Source: Calliopsis andreniformis (Eukaryota; Arthropoda; Insecta; Hymenoptera; Andrenidae). From it: a stretch of 64,000 nt of DNA. How positions within the stretch are numbered: position 1 is the stretch's first letter; each line of letters opens with the position of its first letter. A program made the position numbers and the translations under genes. The notes beneath the pieces are model-generated. The model saw nothing but the letters and a program-made list of their open reading frames with translations. It had not been told where the DNA came from and ran no database searches. The stretch spans positions 682,001-746,000 of the forward strand of contig NW_027480492.1 in the NCBI RefSeq assembly GCF_051401765.1, written 5' to 3'. This document shows, one piece after another, positions 24,676-37,100 of the stretch.

Positions 24676-25633
24676 CAGACCATAAACATCAATATTCAAC
24701 CCTCGGTCCTCGTCCTCAATCCACAACCCTCAATCCTCAAACCTCAATCTTCAATCATCAATATTCAATATTCAATCCTCAATCCTCAAAACTCAATCCT
24801 CAATCCTCAATCCTCAATCCTCAATCTTTAATCCTCAATCCTCAATACTCAATCCTCGATCCTAAATCTTCAACCCTCAATCCTCAATACTCAATCCTCA
24901 ATCCTCCGTCCTCAATATTCAACACACAACCCTCAACCATCAATCCTCAATACTCAATCATCAATCCTCAATTCTCAATTCTCAATCCCCAATCCTCAAT
25001 GCTCAATCTTCAATCATCAATACTCAATCTTCAATCCTCAATCCTCAATCCTCAATCCTCAATCCTCCATCCTCAATATTCAACACACAACCCTCAACCA
25101 TCAATCCTCAATACTCAATCATCAATCCTCAATTCTCAATACTCAATAGAATATCCTGAAATCTCGTGGTTCAGTACTCAATCCACAACATTCAATAATC
25201 AAATCTCAATCCACTAACGTCAATTCTCATCACACAAACCTGAACGATCAGTCCTCAATGTTCAATCCTCAATCCTCAATCCTCAATCCCCAATACTCAA
25301 TCCTCAATCCTCAATCCTCAATCCTAAATGTTCAATCCGCAATACCCAATCCTCAATCGTCAATCCTCAATCCCTAATCCTCAATCTTCAATCCTCAACC
25401 CTTAATCCTCAATCCTCAATCCTCAATACTCAATCCTCAATCTTCAATCCTCAATCCTCAATCCTCAATCCTCAATCCTCAATCTTCAATCGTCAGTACT
25501 CAATCTGCAATCTTCAATCCTCAATCCTCAATCCTCAATACTCATTCTTCAATACTCAATACCCAATACTCAATCATCAATCCTCAATCCTCAATCCTCA
25601 ATCCTCGATACTCAATGCTCAATCCTCAATCCT
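24676..25633. repeat. 958 bp higher-order unit, extra copy
   Basis: The distance from marker alpha at 24676 to alpha at 25634 is 958 bp. The unit contains an IIa anchor at 25147 and the CTCGATACTCAATGCTC variant just before each alpha. The same 958 bp spacing recurs at 22020-22978, 31971-32929, 40911-41869, 51601-52559 and 60541-61499. A spacing of 951 (one heptamer less) occurs at 25634-26585, 32929-33880 and 52559-53510, and 986 (four more) at 29287-30273. Confidence 0.82.
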
Positions 25634-26814
25634 CAGACCATAAACATCAATATTCAACCCTCGGTCCTCGTCCTCAATCCACAACCCTCAATCCTCAAAC
25701 CTCAATCTTCAATCATCAATATTCAATATTCAATCCTCAATCCTCAAAACTCAATCCTCAATCCTCAATCCTCAATCCTCAATCTTTAATCCTCAATCCT
25801 CAATACTCAATCCTCGATCCTAAATCTTCAACCCTCAATCCTCAATACTCAATCCTCAATCCTCCGTCCTCAATATTCAACACACAACCCTCAACCATCA
25901 ATCCTCAATACTCAATCATCAATCCTCAATTCTCAATACTCAATAGAATATCCTGAAATCTCGTGGTTCAATACTCAATCCACAACATTCAATAATCAAA
26001 TCTCAATCCACAAACATCAATTCTCATCACACAAACCTGAACGCTCAGTCCTCAATGTTCAATCCTCAATCCTCAATCCTTAATCCCCAATACTCTATCC
26101 TCAATCGTCAGGCTTCAGTACTCAATACTCAATCTTCAATCCTCTATCCTAAATCCTCATTCCTCAATCCTCAATCCTCAATCCTCTATCCTCAATCATC
26201 AATCCTCAATCTTCAATACTCAATCCTCAATCTTCAATCCTCAATACTCAATCCTCAATCCTCATTCCTCAATCCTAAATGTTCAATCCGCAATACCCAA
26301 TCCTCAATCGTCAATCCTCAATCCCCAATCCTCAATCTTCAATCCTCAACCCTCAATCCTCAATCCTCAATCCTCAATACTCAATCCTCAATCTTCAATC
26401 CTCAATCCTCAATCCTCAATCCTCAATCCTCAATCCTCAATCCTCAGTACTCAATCTGCAATCTTCAATCCTCAATCCTCAATCTTCAATACTCATTCTT
26501 CAATACTCAATACCCAATACTCAATCATCAATCCTCAATCCTCAATCCTCAATCCTCGATTCTCAATCCTCAATCCTCAATCCTCAGACCATAAACATCA
26601 ATATTCAACCCTCGGTCCTCGTCCTCAATCCACAACCCTCAATCCTCAATCCTCAATCTTCAATCATCAATATTCAATATTCAATCCTCAATCCTCAAAA
26701 CTCAATCCTCAATCCTCAATCCTCAATCTTTAATCCTCAATCCTCAATACTCAATCCTCGATCCTAAATCTTCAACCCTCAATCCTCAATCCTCAATCCT
26801 CAATACTCAATCCT

Positions 26815-28510
26815 CAATCTTCAATCCTCAATCCTCAGTCCGCAAACCTCAATTCTGAATCCTCAATCCTGCATCCTCAATCTTCAGCACTCAGTCTTCA
26901 ACAATCAGTTGTCAATCCTCAATCCCCAATAGAATATCCTCAATTCACAGTTTTCAATACGCAATACTCAATCTGCAATCTTCAAATCTCTATCCACAAA
27001 CATCAATTCTCATCACTCAACTCTCAACGCTCAGAACTCAATGTTCAATCCTCAATCCTCAATTCTCAATCTTCAATCCTCAATACTGAATCTTCAATCC
27101 TCAATCCACAATCCTCAATCCTCATTCCTCAATCATCAATCCTCAATCCTCAGTAATCAATCCTCAATCTTCAATACTAAATCGTCAATCCTCAGTCCTC
27201 AACCCACAGTCCTCATCCTCAATCCTCAATCCTCAATCCTCAATCCTCAATCTTCAATCCTCAATAATCAATCTCCAATCCTAGATCCTCAATCCACAAT
27301 CCTCAATCCCTAATCCTCAATCTTCAATCCTCAGTCCCCAGTCCTCAATCTTCAATCCTCAATGCTCCATCCTCTATCCTCAATCCTCAGTCCTCAATCC
27401 TCAATCCTCAATCCTCAATCCTCAACCTTCAATCCTCAATACTCAATCTTCAACCCTCAATCCTCAATCCCCAATTCTCAATCCTCAATCCTCAATCCTC
27501 AATCCTCAGTATTCAATCCTCAATCCTCAGTCTTCAATCCTCAATACTCAACCTTCAATCCTCAATCCTCAATCCTCAATCCCCAATACTCTATCCTCAA
27601 TCGTCAGGCTTCAGTACTCAATACTCAATCTTCAATCCTCAATCCTAAATCCTCATTCCTCAATCCTCAATCCTCAATCCTCTATCCTCAATCATCAATC
27701 CTCAATCCTCAATCCTCAATCCTCAATCCTCATTCTTCAATACTCAACACCCAATCCTCAATCTTCAATCCTCAATCCTCAATCCTCAATTCTCAACCCT
27801 CAATCCTCAATCCTCAGACCTCAAACATCAATACTCAGCCCTCAGTCCTCGTCCTCAATCCATAACACTCAATCCTCGATCCTCAATCTTCAATCATCAA
27901 TATTCAATCTTCAATCCTCAATCCTCAATACTCAATGTTCAATCCTCAATACGCAATCCTCAATCTTCAATCCTCAATCCTCAATCCTCAATCCTCAATC
28001 CTCAATCCTCAATCCTCAATTCTCAATCCTTAATCCTCAATCCTCAATCCTCAATCCCCAATCCTCATTCTTCAAACCTCAATCCTCAACCCTCAGTACT
28101 CATCCTCAATTCTCAATTCTCAATCACCAATCCTCAATACTCAATCCTCAATCTTCGATCCCCAATACTCAATCTTCAATCCTCAATCCTCAAGCCTCAA
28201 TCCTCAATCCTCAACCCTCAGTCATCAGTACTCAATCTTCAATACTCAATCCTCAATCCTCAATACTCAATCCTCAATCCTCAATCCTCAATCCTCAATC
28301 CTCAAACCTCAATCCTCAACCCTCAGTCCTCATCCTCAATTCTCAATTCTCATTCCTCAACCCTTAGTCCCCAATCCTCAACCTTCAATCCTCAATCCTC
28401 AATCCTCAATCCTCAATCCTCAATCCTCAATGCTCAATCCTCAATCCTCAATCCTCAATCCTCAATCTTCAATCCACAATACTCAATTTTCATCCTCAAT
28501 CCTCAATCCT
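26815..28510. repeat. Chimeric segment joining superunit 2 to D-like sequence
   Basis: From 26,815 to about 27,540 the order follows 23.2-23.9 kb at offset 3600 (family I anchor at 26930, gamma at 27362). After that it follows 39.1-40.0 kb at offset about 11,624, with GTCAGGCTTCAGTACTC at 27,602 and CAGACCTCAAACATCAATAC near 27,815. This switch puts D-type sequence inside an E-type superunit. Confidence 0.68.
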
Positions 28511-31500
28511 CAATCCTCATTCTTCAATCCTCAACACCCAATCCTCAATCTTCAATCCTCAATCCTCAATCCTCAATTCTCAACCCTCAATCCTCAATCC
28601 TCAATTCTCAATCCTTAATCCTCAATCCTCAATCCTCAATCCCCAATCCTCATTCTTCAAACCTCAATCCTCAACCCTCAGTACTCATCCTCAATTCTCA
28701 ATTCTCAATCCCCAATCCTCAATGCTCAATCTTCAATCATCAATACTCAATCTTCAATCCTCAATCCTCAATCCTCAATCCTCAATCCTCCATCCTCAAT
28801 ATTCAACACACAACCCTCAACCATCAATCCTCAATACTCAATCATCAATCCTCAATTCTCAATACTCAATAGAATATCCTGAAATCTCGTGGTTCAGTAC
28901 TCAATCCACAACATTCAATAATCAAATCTCAATCCACTAACGTCAATTCTCATCACACAAACCTGAACGCTCAGTCCTCAATGTTCAATCCTCAATCCTC
29001 AATCCTCAATCCCCAATACTCAATCCTCAATCCTCAATCCTCAATCCTAAATGTTCAATCCGCAATACCCAATCCTCAATCGTCAATCCTCAATCCCTAA
29101 TCCTCAATCTTCAATCCTCAACCCTTAATCCTCAATCCTCAATCCTCAATACTCAATCCTCAATCTTCAATCCTCAATCCTCAATCCTCAATCCTCAATC
29201 CTCAATCTTCAATCGTCAGTACTCAATCTGCAATCTTCAATCCTCAATCCTCAATCCTCGATACTCAATGCTCAATCCTCAATCCTCAGACCATAAACAT
29301 CAATATTCAACCCTCGGTCCTCGTCCTCAATCCACAACCCTCAATCCTCAAACCTCAATATTCAATCATCAATATTCAATATTCAATCCTCAATCCTCAA
29401 AACTCAATCCTCAATCCTCAATCCTCAATCCTCAATCTTTAATCCTCAATCCTCAATACTCAATCCTCGATCCTAAATCTTCAACCCTCAATCCTCAATC
29501 CTCAATCCTCAATCCTCCATCCTCAATATTCAACACACAACCCTCAACCATCAATCCTCAATACTCAATCATCAATCCTCAATTCTCAATACTCAATAGA
29601 ATATCCTGAAATCTCGTGGTTCAATACTCAATCCACAACATTCAATAATCAAATCTCAATCCACAAACATCAATTCTCATCACACAAACCTGAACGCTCA
29701 GTCCTCAATGTTCAATCCTCAATCCTCAATCCTTAATCCCCAATACTCTATCCTCAATCGTCAGGCTTCAGTACTCAATACTCAATCTTCAATCCTCTAT
29801 CCTAAATCCTCATTCCTCAATCCTCAATCCTCAATCCTCTATCCTCAATCATCAATCCTCAATCTTCAATACTCAATCCTCAATCTTCAATCCTCAATAC
29901 TCAATCCTCAACCCTCATTCCTCAATCCTAAATGTTCAATCCGCAATACCCAATCCTCGATCGTCAATCCTCAATCCCCAATCCTCGATCGTCAATCCTC
30001 AATCCCCAATCCTCAATCTTCAATCCTCAACCCTCAATCCTCAATCCTCAATCCTCAATACTCAATCCTCAATCTTCAATCCTCAATCCTCAATCCTCAA
30101 TCCTCAATCCTCAATCCTCAATCCTCAATCCTCAGTACTCAATCTGCAATCTTCAATCCTCAATCCTCAATCCTCAATACTCATTCTTCAATACTCAATA
30201 CCCAATACTCAATCATCAATCCTCAATCCTCAATCCTCAATCCTCGATTCTCAATCCTCAATCCTCAATCCTCAGACCATAAACATCAATATTCAACCCT
30301 CGGTCCTCGTCCTCAATCCACAACCCTCAATCCTCAATCCTCAATCTTCAATCATCAATATTCAATATTCAATCCTCAATCCTCAAAACTCAATCCTCAA
30401 TCCTCAATCCTCAATCCTCAATCTTTAATCCTCAATCCTCAATACTCAATCCTCGATCCTAAATCTTCAACCCTCAATCCTCAATCCTCAATCCTCAATA
30501 CTCAATCCTCAATCTTCAATCCTCAATCCTCAGTCCGCAAACCTCAATTCTGAATCCTCAATCCTGCATCCTCAATCTTCAGCACTCAGTCTTCAACAAT
30601 CAGTTGTCAATCCTCAATCCCCAATAGAATATCCTCAATTCACAGTTTTCAATACGCAATACTCAATCTGCAATCTTCAAATCTCTATCCACAAACATCA
30701 ATTCTCATCACTCAACTCTCAACGCTCAGAACTCAATGTTCAATCCTCAATCCTCAATTCTCAATCTTCAATCCTCAATACTGAATCTTCAATCCTCAAT
30801 CCACAATCCTCAATCCTCATTCCTCAATCATCAATCCTCAATCCTCAGTAATCAATCCTCAATCTTCAATACTAAATCGTCAATCCTCAGTCCTCAACCC
30901 ACAGTCCTCATCCTCAATCCTCAATCCTCAATCCTCAATCCTCAATCTTCAATCCTCAATAATCAATCTCCAATCCTAGATCCTCAATCCACAATCCTCA
31001 ATCCCTAATCCTCAATCTTCAATCCTCAGTCCCCAGTCCTCAATCTTCAATCCTCAATGCTCCATCCTCTATCCTCAATCCTCAGTCCTCAATCCTCAAT
31101 CCTCAATCCTCAATCCTCAACCTTCAATCCTCAATACTCAATCTTCAACCCTCAATCCTCAATCCCCAATTCTCAATCCTCAATCCTCAATCCTCAATCC
31201 TCAATATTCAATCCTCAATCCTCAGTCTTCAATCCTCAATCCTCAATCCTCAATCCCCAATCCTCATTCTTCAAACCTCAATCCTCAACCCTCAGTACTC
31301 ATCCTCAATTCTCAATTCTCAATCCCCAATCCTCAATGCTCAATCTTCAATCATCAATACTCAATCTTCAATCCTCAATCCTCAATCCTCAATCCTCAAT
31401 CCTCCATCCTCAATATTCAACACACAACCCTCAACCATCAATCCTCAATACTCAATCATCAATCCTCAATTCTCAATACTCAATAGAATATCCTGAAATC

Positions 31501-34109
31501 TCGTGGTTCAGTACTCAATCCACAACATTCAATAATCAAATCTCAATCCACTAACGTCAATTCTCATCACACAAACCTGAACGCTCAGTCCTCAATGTTC
31601 AATCCTCAATCCTCAATCCTCAATCCCCAATACTCAATCCTCAATCCTCAATCCTCAATCCTAAATGTTCAATCCGCAATACCCAATCCTCAATCGTCAA
31701 TCCTCAATCCCTAATCCTCAATCTTCAATCCTCAACCCTTAATCCTCAATCCTCAATCCTCAATACTCAATCCTCAATCTTCAATCCTCAATCCTCAATC
31801 CTCAATCCTCAATCCTCAATCTTCAATCGTCAGTACTCAATCTGCAATCTTCAATCCTCAATCCTCAATCCTCAATACTCATTCTTCAATACTCAATACC
31901 CAATACTCAATCATCAATCCTCAATCCTCAATCCTCAATCCTCGATACTCAATGCTCAATCCTCAATCCTCAGACCATAAACATCAATATTCAACCCTCG
32001 GTCCTCGTCCTCAATCCACAACCCTCAATCCTCAAACCTCAATCTTCAATCATCAATATTCAATATTCAATCCTCAATCCTCAAAACTCAATCCTCAATC
32101 CTCAATCCTCAATCCTCAATCTTTAATCCTCAATCCTCAATACTCAATCCTCGATCCTAAATCTTCAACCCTCAATCCTCAATACTCAATCCTCAATCCT
32201 CCGTCCTCAATATTCAACACACAACCCTCAACCATCAATCCTCAATACTCAATCATCAATCCTCAATTCTCAATTCTCAATCCCCAATCCTCAATGCTCA
32301 ATCTTCAATCATCAATACTCAATCTTCAATCCTCAATCCTCAATCCTCAATCCTCAATCCTCCATCCTCAATATTCAACACACAACCCTCAACCATCAAT
32401 CCTCAATACTCAATCATCAATCCTCAATTCTCAATACTCAATAGAATATCCTGAAATCTCGTGGTTCAGTACTCAATCCACAACATTCAATAATCAAATC
32501 TCAATCCACTAACGTCAATTCTCATCACACAAACCTGAACGCTCAGTCCTCAATGTTCAATCCTCAATCCTCAATCCTCAATCCCCAATACTCAATCCTC
32601 AATCCTCAATCCTCAATCCTAAATGTTCAATCCGCAATACCCAATCCTCAATCGTCAATCCTCAATCCCTAATCCTCAATCTTCAATCCTCAACCCTTAA
32701 TCCTCAATCCTCAATCCTCAATACTCAATCCTCAATCTTCAATCCTCAATCCTCAATCCTCAATCCTCAATCCTCAATCTTCAATCGTCAGTACTCAATC
32801 TGCAATCTTCAATCCTCAATCCTCAATCCTCAATACTCATTCTTCAATACTCAATACCCAATACTCAATCATCAATCCTCAATCCTCAATCCTCAATCCT
32901 CGATACTCAATGCTCAATCCTCAATCCTCAGACCATAAACATCAATATTCAACCCTCGGTCCTCGTCCTCAATCCACAACCCTCAATCCTCAAACCTCAA
33001 TCTTCAATCATCAATATTCAATATTCAATCCTCAATCCTCAAAACTCAATCCTCAATCCTCAATCCTCAATCCTCAATCTTTAATCCTCAATCCTCAATA
33101 CTCAATCCTCGATCCTAAATCTTCAACCCTCAATCCTCAATACTCAATCCTCAATCCTCCGTCCTCAATATTCAACACACAACCCTCAACCATCAATCCT
33201 CAATACTCAATCATCAATCCTCAATTCTCAATACTCAATAGAATATCCTGAAATCTCGTGGTTCAATACTCAATCCACAACATTCAATAATCAAATCTCA
33301 ATCCACAAACATCAATTCTCATCACACAAACCTGAACGCTCAGTCCTCAATGTTCAATCCTCAATCCTCAATCCTTAATCCCCAATACTCTATCCTCAAT
33401 CGTCAGGCTTCAGTACTCAATACTCAATCTTCAATCCTCTATCCTAAATCCTCATTCCTCAATCCTCAATCCTCAATCCTCTATCCTCAATCATCAATCC
33501 TCAATCTTCAATACTCAATCCTCAATCTTCAATCCTCAATACTCAATCCTCAATCCTCATTCCTCAATCCTAAATGTTCAATCCGCAATACCCAATCCTC
33601 AATCGTCAATCCTCAATCCCCAATCCTCAATCTTCAATCCTCAACCCTCAATCCTCAATCCTCAATCCTCAATACTCAATCCTCAATCTTCAATCCTCAA
33701 TCCTCAATCCTCAATCCTCAATCCTCAATCCTCAATCCTCAGTACTCAATCTGCAATCTTCAATCCTCAATCCTCAATCTTCAATACTCATTCTTCAATA
33801 CTCAATACCCAATACTCAATCATCAATCCTCAATCCTCAATCCTCAATCCTCGATTCTCAATCCTCAATCCTCAATCCTCAGACCATAAACATCAATATT
33901 CAACCCTCGGTCCTCGTCCTCAATCCACAACCCTCAATCCTCAATCCTCAATCTTCAATCATCAATATTCAATATTCAATCCTCAATCCTCAAAACTCAA
34001 TCCTCAATCCTCAATCCTCAATCTTTAATCCTCAATCCTCAATACTCAATCCTCGATCCTAAATCTTCAACCCTCAATCCTCAATCCTCAATCCTCAATA
34101 CTCAATCCT
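28511..34109. repeat. Block E, copy 2
   Basis: This is the second copy of 21.19-26.81 kb. It differs by a 70 bp loss near 29,258 (ten heptamers, including the TACTCATTCTTC variant) and a 28 bp gain at 29,955-30,010. Alpha markers lie at 29287, 30273, 31971, 32929 and 33880. Anchors lie at 28870, 29597, 30625, 31484, 32442 and 33239. The right end switches to block C at about 34,105. Confidence 0.8.
29955..30010. repeat. 28 bp local tandem duplication
   Basis: Four heptamers (CCTCGAT, CGTCAAT, CCTCAAT, CCCCAAT) occur twice in a row, at 29,955-29,982 and 29,983-30,010. Sister copies at 22.69, 41.58 and 61.21 kb have them once. This accounts for the 986 bp spacing of the flanking alpha markers in place of 958. 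Confidence 0.9.
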
Positions 34110-37100
34110 CGATCCTAAATCTTCAACCCTCAATACTCAATCTTCAATCCTCAATCCTCAATCCTCAATGCTCAATCCTCAATCCTCAATCCTCAATCCT
34201 CAATCTTCAATCCACAATACTCAATTTTCAATCCTCAATCCTCAATCCTCAATCCTCATTCTTCAATCCTCAACACCCAATCCTCAATCTTCAATCCTCA
34301 ATCCTCAATCCTCAATTCTCAACCCTCAATCCTCAATCCTCAGACCTCAAACATCAATACTCAGCCCTCAGTCCTCGTCCTCAATCCATAACCCTCAATC
34401 CTCGATCCTCAATCTTCAATCATCAATATTCAATCTTCAATCCTCAATCCTCAATACTCAATGTTCAATCCTCAATACGCAATCCTCAATCTTCAATCCT
34501 CAATCCTCAATCCTCAATCCTCAATCCTCAATCCTCAATCCTCAGTCCTCAAACCTCAATCCTTATTCCTCAATCCTGAATCCTCAATCTCCAGCCCTCA
34601 GTCCTCAACAATCAGTTGTCAGTCCTCAATCCTCAGTAGAATATCCTCAATTCACAGGTTTCAATACTCAATACTCAACCTGCAATCTTCAAATCTCTAT
34701 CCACAAACATCTATTCTCATCACTCATCCCTCAACACTCAGTCCCCAATCCACAATCTTCAATCCTCAATCCTCAATCCTCAATCCTCAATCCTTAATCT
34801 TCAATCCTCAATACTCAATCTTCAATCCTCAATCCGCAATCCTCGGTCCTCACTCCTCAATCCCCAATCCTCGTTCCTCAAACCTCAATCCTCAACCATC
34901 AGTCCTCATCCTCAATTCTCAATCCTTAATCCTCAATCCTCAATCCTCAAACCTCAATCCTCAACCCTCAGTCCTCATCCTCAATCTTCAATCCTTAATA
35001 CTCATTCTTGAATCCTCAATCCTCAATCCTCTATCCTCAATCCTCATTGTTCAATCCTCAATACCCAATCCAGAATCTTCAATCCTCAATAGTCAATCCT
35101 CATTCTTCAATCCTCAATACCCAATCCTCAATCTCCAATCCTCAATCCTCAATCCTCAATTCTCAACCCTCAATCCCCAGTCCTCAGGCCTCAAACCTCA
35201 ATCCTCAAACCTCAGCCCTCATCCTCAATCCTCAATCCTCAATCCTCAATCCTCAACCTTCAATCCTCAATACTCAATCTTCAATAATCAATCCTCAGCT
35301 CTCAATCCTCAATACTCAATCCTCAATCGTCAATCCTCAATCCTCAATCCTCAATCTTCAATCCTCAATCCTCAATCCTCAATCCTCAATCCTCAATCTT
35401 CAATCCTCAATACTTAATCCTCAATCCTCAATCCTCAATCTTCAATCCTCAATCCTCAATCCTCAATTCTCAGTCCTTAATCCTCAATCCTCAATCCTCA
35501 ATCCCCAATCCTCATTCTTCAAACCTCAATCCTCAACCCTCAGTACTCATCCTCAATTCTCAATTCTCAATCCCCAATCCTCAATGCTTAATCTTCAATC
35601 ATCAATACTCAATCTTCAATCCTCAATCCTCAATCCTCAAACCTCAATCCTCCATCCTCAATATTCAACACACAACCCTCAACCATCAATCCTCAATACT
35701 CAATCATCAATCCTCAATTCTCAATACTCAATAGAATATCCTGAAATCTCGTGGTTCAGTACTCAATCCACAACATTCAATAATCAAATCTCAATCCACT
35801 AACGTCAATTCTCATCACACAAACCTGAACGCTCAGTCCTCAATGTTCAATCCTCAATCCTCAATCCTCAATCCCCAATACTCAATCCTCAATCCTCAAT
35901 CCTCAATCCTAAATGTTCAATCCGCAATACCCAATCCTCAATCGTCAATCCTCAATCCCTAATCCTCAATCTTCAATCCTCAACCCTTAATCCTCAATCC
36001 TCATTCCTCAATACTCAATCCTCAATCTTCAATCCTCAATCCTCAATCCTCAATCCTCAATCCTCAATCTTCAATCGTCAGTACTCAATCTGCAATCTTC
36101 AATCCTCAATCCTCAATCCTCAATACACATTCTTCAATCCTCAATCTTTAATCCTCAATCCTCAATCCTCAATACACAATCCTCGATCCTAAATCTTCAA
36201 CCCTCAATTCTCAATCCTCAATCCTCAATACTCAATCCTCAATCTTCAATCCTCAATCCTCAATAATCAATCTCCAATCCTAGATCCGCAATCCCCAATC
36301 GTCAATCCTTAATCCTCAATCCTCAATCCCCAGTCCTCAATCTTCAATCCTCAATGCTCCATCCTCAATCCTCAATCCTCAGTCGTCAATCCTCAATCCT
36401 CAATCCTCAAACCTCAGTCCTCAACCGTCAGTCCTCGTCCTCAATCCTCAGCCCTCAATCCTAAACGCTCAATCTTCAATCCCCAGTACTCAATCTGCAA
36501 TATTCAATCCTCAATCCTCAATCCTCAATACTCATTCTTCAATCCTCAATCCTCAATCCTCAATTGTCAATCCTTAATCCTCAATCCTCAATCCTCAATC
36601 CCCAACCCTCATTCTTCAAACCTCAATCCTCAACCCCCAGTACTCATCCTCAATTCTCAATTCTCAATCCCCAATCCTCAATGCTCAATCTTCAATCATC
36701 AATACTCAATCTTCAATCCTCAATCCTCAATCCTCAATCCTCCATCCTCAATATTCAACACACAACCCTCAACCATCAATCCTCAATACTCAATCATCAA
36801 TCCTCAATTCTCAATACTCAATAGAATATCCTGAAATCTCATGGTTCAATACTCAATCCACAACATTCAATAACCAAATCTCAATCCACAAACATCAATT
36901 CTCATCACACAAACCTGAACGCTCAGTCCTCAATGTTCAATCCTCATTCCTCAATTCTCAATCTTCAATCCTCAATACTGAATCTTCAATCCTCAATCCT
37001 CAATCCTCAATCCTCAATCTTCAATCCTCAGTCCCCAATCCTCAATCTTCTATCCTCAATACTCAATCCTCAATCCTCAATCCTCAACCCTCAATCCTCA

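Larger units (their letters stand above)
21190..26814. repeat. Block E, copy 1: two ~3.6 kb superunits
   Basis: This repeats at 28.51-34.11 kb with offsets 7337, 7267 and 7295. The steps between offsets (70 and 28) are multiples of 7. Each superunit runs: IIa anchor, marker alpha, IIb anchor, CCGCAATACCC variant, second alpha, family I anchor, gamma. The alpha markers are at 22020, 22978, 24676, 25634 and 26585. The anchors are at 21533, 22330, 23330, 24189, 25147 and 25944. Confidence 0.8.
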
